Shown in pieces: positions 56,024 to 64,000 of a DNA stretch of 64,000 bases (within the stretch, counting starts at the first letter, position 1; every line of letters starts with the position of its first letter). Source of the DNA: JAFAMS01 sp963715815 (GTDB lineage Bacteria; Vulcanimicrobiota; Vulcanimicrobiia; Vulcanimicrobiales; Vulcanimicrobiaceae). A program made the position numbers and the translations under genes. Location: positions 1,798,001 through 1,862,000 of the forward strand of contig OY970278.1 in the NCBI GenBank assembly GCA_963715815.1, given 5' to 3'. The notes beneath the pieces are model-generated. The model was not told the origin of the DNA. It searched no databases and was given only the letters and a program-made list of their open reading frames with translations.

Positions 56024-57003
56024 GTCGCCGGGTTGCCCTGGTCTTTGCCTTACTCGTCGCTTGCGCAGTCGTCCCGTTCGTCATTCACTCGCAGTACGTG
56101 CTGCAAGTGACGGATACGGCGCTCATCTACGCGATTGTCGTGATTGGTTTGGGCATCTTGCTCGGTTTCACCGGTCAGATGTCGCTGGCGCAAGCAGCGT
56201 TCTTCGGGATGGGTGCCTACGCGTCGGCGATCGCCTCGACGACGCTGGGCTGGTCGCCATGGTTATCGATTCCGTTCGGCGCGCTCATCGCTGCGGCGAT
56301 CGGTGCCGCGGTCGGCTATCCGTGCTTACGCTTATCGGGTCACTATCTCGCGCTCGCAACGATTGGCTTCGGGATCATCGTACAGTTAGTGTTCATCAAC
56401 GCGCGCAGCTTCACGAACGGTCCGGATGGGATCAACAGCATTCCGCCACCGCATTTAGGGTCGCTGGTGCTCGACACGTATCAGACCTACTTTTATGTGG
56501 CCTACGGCGCACTCTTGCTCTCAATCTACATCGCTTGGCGCGTCAAGCACTCACGCATTGGCCGTGCCTTCGAGGCGATCCGCGAGAATGAGATCGCCGC
56601 GCAAACTCTTGGGATTAACGCAACCAATTACAAGGTACTCGCGTTCGTTCTCGCATCAGGTTTCGGCGGATTGGCGGGCGGCCTGATCGCGCACATGACG
56701 CGCTTCATCAGCCCTGATTCCTACTCGTTCGATCAGTCCGTGATCTTTCTCGTCATGCTCGTCATCGGTGGTTCGGCTACGATCGCGGGCGCTGTGACCG
56801 GTGCGATTCTCTTGACGTTTCTTCCGGAGTTTCTCCGGCCGCTCAAAGACTCGTACGTCATGATCTATGGCGCCGCCGTGGTCGTGATGGTCATCTTCAT
56901 GCCGGAAGGGATAGTAGGTCTCGTTAGGCGGCTGATTCCAAGGCATCAGGCGCGGCCGCCGACGCCGATGCGCGCAACGAATAGCGTCGCGGATAGCGCT
57001 TGA
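56020..57003 (+). CDS. livM: Branched-chain amino acid ABC permease LivM
   Basis: A 327-residue permease. IGLGILLGFTGQMSLAQAAF, then FGMGAYASAI, is the diagnostic start of LivM. LSGHYLALATIGFGIIVQLV and AQTLGINATNYKVLAFVLAS follow, and MLVIGGSATIAGAVTGAILL ends the core. Partner of LivH. ATGA overlap with livH and with livG by one base. Confidence 0.92.
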   Translation: MSRRVALVFALLVACAVVPFVIHSQYVLQVTDTALIYAIVVIGLGILLGFTGQMSLAQAAFFGMGAYASAIASTTLGWSPWLSIPFGALIAAAIGAAVGYPCLRLSGHYLALATIGFGIIVQLVFINARSFTNGPDGINSIPPPHLGSLVLDTYQTYFYVAYGALLLSIYIAWRVKHSRIGRAFEAIRENEIAAQTLGINATNYKVLAFVLASGFGGLAGGLIAHMTRFISPDSYSFDQSVIFLVMLVIGGSATIAGAVTGAILLTFLPEFLRPLKDSYVMIYGAAVVVMVIFMPEGIVGLVRRLIPRHQARPPTPMRATNSVADSA

Positions 57004-57794
57004 TGGCGACACCAATCCTGGAACTGCGCGGGCTCGTCAAAAGCTTTGGCGGCGTCAAAGCCGTCAGCGGGCTCGACATGACGGTGAACGAGGGCGAGAT
57101 CCACGCGCTGATCGGTCCGAACGGTTCAGGGAAGACGACGACGCTCAACGTCATCTCGGGGCTCTATCGCGCCAACGAGGGCTCGGTGAAGTTCCGTGGC
57201 GACGAAATCATCCAGCTGCCACCCCATGCGATAGCGCAGCGCGGCATCACGCGAACCTTTCAGAACATTCGGCTCTTTGCGCGGCTGACGGTTCTCGACA
57301 ACGTCATGATCGGACGACACACGCGCCTGCGAACGAATTTCTGGATGACGTTAGCGCCGAATCCGGTCACGTCGGCGGAAGAAGAAGCGTCGCACCAACT
57401 TGCGCACGAGCTGCTCGCTTTTGTCGGACTTGCGGATCGTGCGAGCGTGCGCGCTTCGAGCCTTGCGTACGGCGACCAGCGAAGGCTCGAGATCGCGCGT
57501 GCACTCGCTGCTGAACCGGCGCTGTTGTTGCTTGACGAGCCGGCGGCGGGGATGAACCCGACGGAAACGGATGCGCTCGTGAAGCTGCTGCACGAGGTGC
57601 GCGATCGCGGTGTCACGCTGCTGCTCATCGAGCACGACATGAATCTCGTCATGTCGATCTCGGATCGGATCACGGTCCTAAATTTTGGAACGCACATCGC
57701 CGAAGGCGCCGCGGCTGAAGTCTCGCAGAATCCCGACGTCATCACCGCTTATCTCGGTGGGCCGCTCGATGCCGGTTTTGCTCAAACTCGATAA
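57003..57794 (+). CDS. livG: Branched-chain amino acid ABC ATPase LivG
   Basis: A 263-residue ATPase. Walker A is GPNGSGKTTTLNVIS, the signature is SLAYGDQRRLEIARALA, Walker B is LLLLDEPAAGMNPTE. NIRLFARLTVLDNVMIGRHT is typical of LivG. ATG at 57003 (a TTG just before is possible). It overlaps livF by 26 bp. Confidence 0.93.
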   Translation: MATPILELRGLVKSFGGVKAVSGLDMTVNEGEIHALIGPNGSGKTTTLNVISGLYRANEGSVKFRGDEIIQLPPHAIAQRGITRTFQNIRLFARLTVLDNVMIGRHTRLRTNFWMTLAPNPVTSAEEEASHQLAHELLAFVGLADRASVRASSLAYGDQRRLEIARALAAEPALLLLDEPAAGMNPTETDALVKLLHEVRDRGVTLLLIEHDMNLVMSISDRITVLNFGTHIAEGAAAEVSQNPDVITAYLGGPLDAGFAQTR

Positions 57795-58530
57795 CGTCGA
57801 GACTCGCTATGGCGAGATCACAGCGCTGCACGGCATCTCGCTCGAGGTACAGCAGGGCGAGATCGTCGCGCTTCTGGGTGCGAACGGCGCGGGCAAGAGC
57901 ACGACGCTGAAAACGATATCACGTGTCTTGCGTCCGAGCGCGGGGACCGTGTCGTACAACGGCGCATCACTCGAAGGTAAGAGTCCGGAGGATTGCGTTG
58001 CGCTCGGCATCGCGCATGTGCCGGAAGGGCGCAAGATCTTTCCCGGCTTGACCGTGCTCGACAATTTGCAGCTCGGAGCGGTTGGCGCGAAAAGCTCGCG
58101 CGCCGAAGTCGCGGCCGGCATCGACGCCGCACATGGACTCTTCCCAAAGCTCAAAACCCTATCGAACAAACTGGGCTGGACGCTCTCCGGTGGCGAACAG
58201 CAGATGCTCGCGATCGCACGCGGACTGATGGCGCGTCCAAAACTGCTGCTGCTTGATGAACCCTCGCTTGGACTCGCGCCCTTGATCGTCAAGGACGTCA
58301 TGGAGACGATCGTACGTATCAAGCGCGAAGGAACGACGGTTCTGCTCGTCGAGCAGAATGCGCATTTGGCGTTGCAAATCGCCGACCGCGCGTACGTTTT
58401 GGAGACGGGTCGAATCGCGCTCTCGGGCGAGGCCCGTACGCTCCTCGAAAGCGAGGAGATGCGCCGAGCCTACCTCGGCAGCGCGGTGAGGGCAGGTAAA
58501 AGAGAGGACAGCGCTCCGAGGGTCCCTTAG
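57769..58530 (+). CDS. livF: Branched-chain amino acid ABC ATPase LivF
   Basis: A 253-residue ATPase. Walker A GANGAGKSTTLKTIS, signature TLSGGEQQMLAIARGLM, Walker B LLLLDEPSLGLAPLIVKDVM. IAHVPEGRKIFPGLTVLDNL is the LivF hallmark. The C-terminus has a short basic tail. ATG 57769 lies inside livG. It completes the importer, so livKHMGF is whole. Confidence 0.93.
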   Translation: MPVLLKLDNVETRYGEITALHGISLEVQQGEIVALLGANGAGKSTTLKTISRVLRPSAGTVSYNGASLEGKSPEDCVALGIAHVPEGRKIFPGLTVLDNLQLGAVGAKSSRAEVAAGIDAAHGLFPKLKTLSNKLGWTLSGGEQQMLAIARGLMARPKLLLLDEPSLGLAPLIVKDVMETIVRIKREGTTVLLVEQNAHLALQIADRAYVLETGRIALSGEARTLLESEEMRRAYLGSAVRAGKREDSAPRVP

Positions 58531-58542
58531 ATAGGGATTCTC

Positions 58543-60225
58543 ATGAGCTACGATCCTAAGGCGCGCAGCGCTGTCATCACCAACGGTCCCGAGCGTGCGG
58601 CGGCACGCGCAATGTACAAAGCCATTGGCCTCACCGACGATGATCTCGCCAAGCCGCTTGTCGGCATAGCGAATACCTGGATCGGTGCGATGCCGTGTGG
58701 GTACAACATGCGGGCACTCGCCCCGCACGTTGCGCGCGGAATTCGCGAGGCGGGCGGTACGCCGCTCGAGTTCAACACGATTGCGATCAGTGACGGCATC
58801 GCGATGGGTACCGAGGGGATGAAGGCTTCGCTCGTGTCGCGCGACTTGATCGCCGATTCGATCGAGCTCGTCTGCCGTGGTTATATGTTCGACGCACTCG
58901 TCGTGATGTTTGCGTGCGATAAGACCGGTCCGGGCGGCGCGATGGCGATGATGCGCCTCGAGATCCCGTCGGTGATGTTTTACGGCGGTTCGATCGCTCC
59001 CGGCAAGCACAACGGACGCGACCTGACCGTCGGCGACGTCTTCGAAGCGGTCGGCGCGTACGCGGCCGGCAAGATCGACAGCGTTGAGTTCAAGGCCATT
59101 GAAGACCGCGCATGTCCGGGCGCGGGCGCGTGCGGCGGACAGTTTACCGCGAATACAATGGCGACCGTGTTCGAGATCATGGGTCTCTCACCGGTCGGAA
59201 GCACGAGTCCGGGCGCGACCGATCCGCGTAAAGAGAAAGAAGCGTACCGGACCGGCGGCATCGCGATGGAATTGCTGAGACGCGGTATTACACCGCGCCA
59301 GATTGCAACGCGTGCGGCATTCGAAAATGCAATCGCTGCTGCTGCAGGTACCGGCGGCTCGACGAATTCCGTTTTGCACTTGCTCGCGATTGCGCGGGAC
59401 GCAGACGTTCCACTCGAGATCGATGATTTCGATACGATTAGCCGCAAGACGCCGATCATCGCATCGCTGCGACCCGGCGGACAATTCGTCGCGCTCGACG
59501 TCGACGCCGCGGGCGGCATTCAGTTGATTGCAAAGCGGATGCTCGAAGGCAACCTCTTGCACGGCGATGCTGCCACGGTCACGGGCGCAAATTTGCGCGA
59601 CGCGACTGCGACGGCCGTCGAAACGCCGGGTCAAAAAGTCATCGCGACGGCCGAGCATCCGTTTAAGGCGCACGGCGGCCTCGCAATTTTACGTGGATCC
59701 CTAGCGCCGGATGGCTCCGTCGTGAAGATCGCCGGCGACGAGCGGATGTATCATCGTGGTCCCGCGCGCGTTTTCGAGCGAGAAGAAGATGCGATGCACG
59801 CCGTCGAGGCAGGCACGATCAAAGCGGGCGATGTCGTCGTCATTCGATATGAAGGCCCGAAAGGTGGCCCCGGTATGCGCGAGATGCTCGGAGTTACGGG
59901 CGCAATCGTGGGTGCGGGGCTCGGCGATAGCGTCGCCCTCATCACAGACGGACGCTTCAGCGGCGCAACACACGGATTGATGGTTGGTCATGTCGCACCG
60001 GAGGCTGCCGTCGGCGGGCCTATTGCGCTCGTACGCGAGGGCGACGAGATCACGATCGATGTCGATGGACGCCGTCTTGATTTTGCTCTGAGCGGGAGCG
60101 AGATCGAAACCCGGAGCAAAGCGTGGAAAGCGCCGGCGCCGCGCTACACGACAGGCGTCTTCGCGAAGTATGCAGCTCTGGTGTCGTCGGCAAAAGACGG
60201 CGCGATCACGCGGCCACAAGGATGA
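58543..60225 (+). CDS. ilvD: Dihydroxy-acid dehydratase
   Basis: A 560-residue IlvD. GIANTWIGAMPCGYNMRALA, VVMFACDKTGPGGAMAMMRL and CPGAGACGGQFTANTMATVF carry the three cysteines that bind the iron-sulfur cluster. DGRFSGATHGLMVGHVAPEA is the closing motif. It makes the 2-keto acids for valine and isoleucine. Placed right after the liv operon and coupled to thrC by ATGA, it links uptake and synthesis of branched-chain amino acids. Confidence 0.95.
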   Translation: MSYDPKARSAVITNGPERAAARAMYKAIGLTDDDLAKPLVGIANTWIGAMPCGYNMRALAPHVARGIREAGGTPLEFNTIAISDGIAMGTEGMKASLVSRDLIADSIELVCRGYMFDALVVMFACDKTGPGGAMAMMRLEIPSVMFYGGSIAPGKHNGRDLTVGDVFEAVGAYAAGKIDSVEFKAIEDRACPGAGACGGQFTANTMATVFEIMGLSPVGSTSPGATDPRKEKEAYRTGGIAMELLRRGITPRQIATRAAFENAIAAAAGTGGSTNSVLHLLAIARDADVPLEIDDFDTISRKTPIIASLRPGGQFVALDVDAAGGIQLIAKRMLEGNLLHGDAATVTGANLRDATATAVETPGQKVIATAEHPFKAHGGLAILRGSLAPDGSVVKIAGDERMYHRGPARVFEREEDAMHAVEAGTIKAGDVVVIRYEGPKGGPGMREMLGVTGAIVGAGLGDSVALITDGRFSGATHGLMVGHVAPEAAVGGPIALVREGDEITIDVDGRRLDFALSGSEIETRSKAWKAPAPRYTTGVFAKYAALVSSAKDGAITRPQG

Positions 60226-61520
60226 TCTCAGCGGCTCTGCCGCAACCTCGATTGCAACTCCGCTGCAGCGAGTGTGCAGCGGCCCAATCAGAACAGAGCG
60301 CGGCGGTGTTTTGCGACGCCTGCGGCGGTTTGCTTGCGTTCGAGCTCGATCCGCAGGCAAGCTTCGACGTCACACGCTATCGCAATCTGCTGGCCGAGCG
60401 TCGCCGCTCAAACGACGAGATCGATTGCAGCGGCGTGTGGCGCTTTCGCGAGCTGCTCCCGGCGCTTGCTCCGGATGCGATCGTGAGCCTACGCGAGGGC
60501 GACGTTCCGCTATATGCGGCGCGTCGCGGTGCAGAGTATGCAGGCGCGCGTCGTGTCCGATATATGCATCTTGGAATGAATCCGACGGCCTCGTTCAAGG
60601 ACTTCGGGATGACCGTCGCCATCTCGCACGCACGTGCACGCGGCGCACGTATCGCGGTCTGTGCGAGTACCGGAAATACCTCCGCGTCGATGGCGGCGTA
60701 TGCGGCGCGGGCCGGAATGACGGCCGTCGTGCTGATCCCGGATCGAGGGATCAGCGAAGCAAAGCTCGCGCAAACGCTCGACTACGGCGCGCGTGTCGTC
60801 GCCATCGGAGGCGATTTCGATGCGGCGCTGGAGATCGTGCGTTCGCTCGACGCCCAGCGATTTGCAATCGTTAACAGCGTCAATCCGTTCCGCATCGAAG
60901 GACAGAAGACGATTGCCTTCGTGCTGCTCGAATCTTCAGGCTGGCAGGTTCCGGATTGGGTCATTCTTCCAGGCGGTAATCTCGGTAACTCGAGCGCAAT
61001 CGGAAAAGGCTTCCGGGAAGCGCATGCGCTCGGTTTGATCGATCGAATACCGCGTCTGGCTGTCGTACAAGCTGCGGGCGCGGCGCCGTTCGTGCGTGCT
61101 TTCGAAACGGGAGAAGAGCTCATCCCCATCCATGCGGAGACGACCGCAACCGCTATCAAGATCGGTGCGCCGGCATCCTGGCGCAAATCACTTGCAGAAG
61201 TGCGCGCGTCGAACGGAGTCGTGATCGCCGTGCCGGACGATGCAATTGCCGACGCGCGTGCCGTGATTGGCGTCGATGGTGTCGGTTGCGAACCGGCATC
61301 CGCCGCATCGCTTGCGGGCTTACGTCTGCTGAGGGAGCGCGGCGTCGTTGTGCCGGATGACGATGTCGTATTGATGCTCACCGGTCATATGCTCAAAGAC
61401 ACCGCATACGCGGCGGCTTATCACGCGGGTGCCGCAACATTTGCGAATGCGATCCTTCGGCTCGCATATCCGGACGACGTCCGTCGTCACCTTGACCAGC
61501 TCGTGGAAGACGCGCGCTAA
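60222..61520 (+). CDS. thrC: Threonine synthase
   Basis: A 432-residue PLP enzyme. A zinc-ribbon-like start has C15, C18, C30 and C33 (LRCSECAA, FCDACGG). The PLP lysine is K126 in MNPTASFKDFGMTV; VCASTGNTSASMAAYAARAG and LPGGNLGNSSAIGKG form the phosphate and substrate sites. It turns O-phosphohomoserine into threonine. ATG overlaps ilvD; the stop TAA overlaps thrB by one base (TAATG). Confidence 0.94.
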   Translation: MISAALPQPRLQLRCSECAAAQSEQSAAVFCDACGGLLAFELDPQASFDVTRYRNLLAERRRSNDEIDCSGVWRFRELLPALAPDAIVSLREGDVPLYAARRGAEYAGARRVRYMHLGMNPTASFKDFGMTVAISHARARGARIAVCASTGNTSASMAAYAARAGMTAVVLIPDRGISEAKLAQTLDYGARVVAIGGDFDAALEIVRSLDAQRFAIVNSVNPFRIEGQKTIAFVLLESSGWQVPDWVILPGGNLGNSSAIGKGFREAHALGLIDRIPRLAVVQAAGAAPFVRAFETGEELIPIHAETTATAIKIGAPASWRKSLAEVRASNGVVIAVPDDAIADARAVIGVDGVGCEPASAASLAGLRLLRERGVVVPDDDVVLMLTGHMLKDTAYAAAYHAGAATFANAILRLAYPDDVRRHLDQLVEDAR

Positions 61521-62416
61521 TGTTCCAGATCTCGGTTCCGGCCAGCTCGGCGAATCTGGGACCCGGATTCGACGCAATCGGGATCGCGCTCGATTTGCGT
61601 TTGCGTGCCACCGTCACGGAAGCGCGCGAGTACAGGCTGACCTTTGCGGAAGGTCCGCATGCACCGACGCATGCGGGCTTCGCAGACGAGATCGAGCGTG
61701 GACTCTCGGCGATTTTGGGTTCGTCGCGTCCGCAAATCGAGATAAGCGTCGAGAACCCGATTCCACTCGGGAAAGGGCTCGGTTCGAGCGCCGCAGCCGG
61801 TGTACTGGGTGCATCGATCGCAGCCCGTTTCGTGGAGCCTGAAGTCAGCGAGCGTACGCTGACGCAGATCGTCACGGACCTCGAAGGGCATCCCGACAAC
61901 GCCTTGCCCGCGCTTCTGGGAGGGATCGTGATCGCTGCGCAACGCGGTGAAGACGCGCCATCATATTTGCGATTCGAGCCGCCGGCAGGCGTTCGCGCAA
62001 TCATTGCGATTCCGAACATTGAGTTGCCGACGGCCGAGGCGCGCGCGATTCTGCCAGATCGCTATCGTAAGGAAGATGCGGTCTATAACGTGCAGCGCGC
62101 GGCCTTGCTTGCGGCATCGTTTGCATCCGGCGACCTCTCGCATCTTAGAGTTGCCATGGGCGACCGCTTCCACCAACCTTATCGTTCGGCGTTTGTGCCC
62201 GGACTCGCGGAGTGTTTGCGCATCGAGACCGACGGTTTGCTCGGCGTTGCGCTTTCCGGCGCGGGTCCAAGCGTGTTGGCGTTATGCACTTCGAACGGTC
62301 CGGCGATTGCTTCAGCAATGCGCGACGCGTTTACGCGACATAAAATCGCATGCGAAACCTGGACGCTCGGCATCTCGCATGTGGGCGTCAGCATCCGGGA
62401 ACGGGACGCCGCATAA
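61520..62416 (+). CDS. thrB: Homoserine kinase
   Basis: A 298-residue GHMP kinase. FQISVPASSANLGPGFDAIG opens it; the ATP loop is PLGKGLGSSAAAGVLGASIA; GVALSGAGPSVLALC is motif 3. It phosphorylates homoserine for the ThrC step. The thrC-thrB pair follows ilvD, so threonine feeds isoleucine synthesis. Confidence 0.95.
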   Translation: MFQISVPASSANLGPGFDAIGIALDLRLRATVTEAREYRLTFAEGPHAPTHAGFADEIERGLSAILGSSRPQIEISVENPIPLGKGLGSSAAAGVLGASIAARFVEPEVSERTLTQIVTDLEGHPDNALPALLGGIVIAAQRGEDAPSYLRFEPPAGVRAIIAIPNIELPTAEARAILPDRYRKEDAVYNVQRAALLAASFASGDLSHLRVAMGDRFHQPYRSAFVPGLAECLRIETDGLLGVALSGAGPSVLALCTSNGPAIASAMRDAFTRHKIACETWTLGISHVGVSIRERDAA

Positions 62417-62485
62417 CCCGTCGCGAAGCGCCAATACGTCGCAAAAACGAGCAACTTTTGTCGCAATTGTGAGGAGCAGAACAGA

Positions 62486-63478
62486 GTGAGCAAGCGGGTC
62501 AAGGTAGGCGTCACGGGTGCAGCCGGGCAGATCGGATACGCGCTGCTGTTCCGCATCGCTTCCGGTCAAATGTTCGGTAGCGACACCGAGGTCGAGCTGC
62601 GGCTCCTCGAGCTTGAAGCAGCGCTCGGACCGCTGCGCGGGACGATCATGGAGCTGGACGATTGCGCCTTTCCGCTTCTGAAGAAAGTCAGCTATAGCTC
62701 CGATCCAAACGAAGCGTTCGAAGGTATCAATTGGGCCGTATTGGTCGGCGCAGTTCCTCGCAAGGCCGATATGCAGCGTTCCGATTTGCTGCGCATAAAC
62801 GGAGCGATCTTTACTGCGCAAGGCAAAGCGATAAATGATAACGCCGCGGATGACGTGCGCGTGTTCGTGGTCGGAAATCCTTGCAATACGAATTGCTTGA
62901 TCGCAATGAACAACGCCCCTCGCATTCCGAAGGATCGCTTCTTCGCGATGACGTCGCTCGATGAGTTGCGGGCTCGCACTCAACTTGCGAAAAAAGCCGG
63001 CGTTGACGTCAGCGAACTTAAGCAGATGGCGATCTGGGGGAATCACTCGGCAACGCAATTCCCGGATTTCGCGCACGCGAAGATCGGTGGCAAGCCGGTC
63101 CCGGAGGTTATCAAAGACCGGGCCTGGCTCGAAGGCGAGTTCATCACGACCGTGCAGAATCGAGGCACCGAAGTCATCAAGACGCGCGGCGCATCGTCCG
63201 CGGCCTCAGCAGCGAACGCCGCGATTACCGGCGTCTACAATCTTACGCACGATACGGCGGCGGATGAATGGTATTCGGTTTGCCGTTGCTCGAAGGGCGA
63301 GTACGGCGTCGATCCGGGCTTGATTTTCTCGTATCCGTCGCGTACTGAGAACGGCGTCTCGAAGGTTGTCGAGGGAATCGCACAAGACGAATTCGGGAAG
63401 AAGAAGTTCGAGGCGACGCTTGCTGAGCTTCGTGCAGAGCGAGATGCCGTTCGCGAGCTCGATCTTATTCCAGCCTAG
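62486..63478 (+). CDS. mdh: Malate dehydrogenase
   Basis: A 330-residue MDH of the longer cytosolic type. The NAD motif is VGVTGAAGQIGYALLFRIAS. WAVLVGAVPRKADMQRSDLL carries the substrate-binding arginines; VVGNPCNTNCLIAMNNAP follows. The catalytic His is in IWGNHSATQFPDFAHAKI. It interconverts malate and oxaloacetate; oxaloacetate leads to aspartate and the threonine pathway encoded upstream. GTG start with GAGGAG about 9 nt before. Confidence 0.94.
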   Translation: MSKRVKVGVTGAAGQIGYALLFRIASGQMFGSDTEVELRLLELEAALGPLRGTIMELDDCAFPLLKKVSYSSDPNEAFEGINWAVLVGAVPRKADMQRSDLLRINGAIFTAQGKAINDNAADDVRVFVVGNPCNTNCLIAMNNAPRIPKDRFFAMTSLDELRARTQLAKKAGVDVSELKQMAIWGNHSATQFPDFAHAKIGGKPVPEVIKDRAWLEGEFITTVQNRGTEVIKTRGASSAASAANAAITGVYNLTHDTAADEWYSVCRCSKGEYGVDPGLIFSYPSRTENGVSKVVEGIAQDEFGKKKFEATLAELRAERDAVRELDLIPA

Positions 63479-63506
63479 GAGGCCGGGCTAGCCGGTCTAG
63501 GCGAAC

Positions 63507-63935
63507 GTGAGCGTAATGGTTAGCATCAACGTCGGTTCGGCCGCCGGAGGTTGCTCCGTGGGTAGTCCTTCGTTTTACCGGTACGTGTTGCGCCTAACAG
63601 ATACGGGCGTGCCGCTGACCGCCGCCGAGCGACGATCGATTGAACCGCTCGAGGCAGTGCCGCATGCATATGACGACGAGTCGGCTCTCGTTGGCGTGGG
63701 TTGGCGTGTCGTCCCCGCCGAGTCCGCAGAAGATTGGTCGGTGCTCGAAGCGACCCCACAGCGCTTGCGTGTTGCGCTCGAGACCGCGCGGCGGGTTCTT
63801 TGGAAAAACGCGGCGCCGGCCGGGATTACGGCCTCTCAAATCATCGACGTCGACACGGAGATCGAAAACGTTCTGACGGTATTGCAAGCGGCAGAAGATG
63901 CCGGTTGCAGCGTCAACGTTAGTTACGTCTCCTGA
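63507..63935 (+). CDS. Hypothetical protein
   Basis: A protein of 142 residues from GTG 63507, or 139 from ATG 63516. Not recognised. It has a short Gly/Ser-rich start (NVGSAAGGCSVGSPSFYRYV), then a mixed alpha-beta pattern with DDESALVGVGWRVVPAESAE and a helical end (IDVDTEIENVLTVLQAAEDA). No signal peptide. 28 bp after mdh. The last 65 bases of the window show no feature. Confidence 0.5.
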   Translation: MSVMVSINVGSAAGGCSVGSPSFYRYVLRLTDTGVPLTAAERRSIEPLEAVPHAYDDESALVGVGWRVVPAESAEDWSVLEATPQRLRVALETARRVLWKNAAPAGITASQIIDVDTEIENVLTVLQAAEDAGCSVNVSYVS

Positions 63936-64000
63936 GCGACGCTGATCTTCGGCCGGTGCCGCCGGGGCGGCAGCGGTTTTCTCTCTTTCATCGCTCGGCC

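Noticed and set aside
58159..59010. Open frame on the - strand across livF and ilvD
   Set aside because: It spans two well-supported genes on the other strand and reads as random Arg/His-rich sequence.

Overview
The window comes from a GC-rich, free-living bacterium with an outer membrane. Type IV pilus genes include a secretin (PilQ), and glycosyltransferases point to surface glycans. The housekeeping gene order resembles Terrabacteria: rpsU-yqeY, nfeD/floA-phoH-ybeY-dgkA-corC-cdd-recO-ruvX-mltG, and cdaA-cdaR-glmM with c-di-AMP signalling. A diderm with c-di-AMP and this order fits a group such as Candidatus Eremiobacterota (WPS-2/Vulcanimicrobiota). That placement is an inference from gene content; no search was run.

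Layout. 1-5.8 kb: a cut GT2 glycosyltransferase, two tandem GT4 glycosyltransferases, a copper-amine-oxidase-N-domain surface protein and a peptide-type ABC binding protein. 5.8-16.6 kb: a dense core block from HIT and rpsU to a GT28 lipid glycosyltransferase, including an in-frame NfeD-FloA fusion. 17.2-22.5 kb: an island at a tRNA-Ser(GCT) gene, flanked by 40-bp copies of the tRNA 5' half. It carries a TIR-domain protein, an unrecognised three-gene membrane operon, several small genes and a broken tyrosine integrase. 22.4-25.2 kb: five tRNA genes, tadA and a Phd/VapC module. 25.3-27.6 kb: GlcG/HbpS, a MaoC hydratase and two unknown proteins. 27.7-38.4 kb: a type IV pilus locus (pilB-T-C, a sigma factor, pilin, a CcdA-like protein, a TPR-like protein, pilD, a Crp/Fnr regulator, pilM-N-O-P-Q). 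38.5-43.9 kb: priA, phaC, rpsT, rsgA. 43.9-48 kb: cdaA, a very short CdaR, glmM, then a c-di-AMP-type riboswitch in front of a LysM-NlpC/P60 hydrolase. 49.2-53.9 kb: a STAS protein, then a reverse-strand gntR-epimerase-glcD-glcF unit. 53.9-63.9 kb: livKHMGF, ilvD, thrC, thrB, mdh and a final unknown gene.

Genes are packed with 4-bp stop/start overlaps (ATGA, GTGA, TTGA), so translational coupling is probably the rule. Against that background at least five genes (phoH, the DUF1292 gene, the GT28 gene, the MaoC gene and an island membrane gene) have no ATG/GTG/TTG where their start must be. Instead they show GTC, ATA, GTA (or ATC) and CTG; four of the five have a Shine-Dalgarno-like element 6-7 nt upstream and the island gene has only a weak one. 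This pattern, the NfeD-FloA fusion, the tRNA island with its TIR protein, the sigma factor inside the pilus operon and the c-di-AMP synthesis-plus-riboswitch locus are the most interesting signals.
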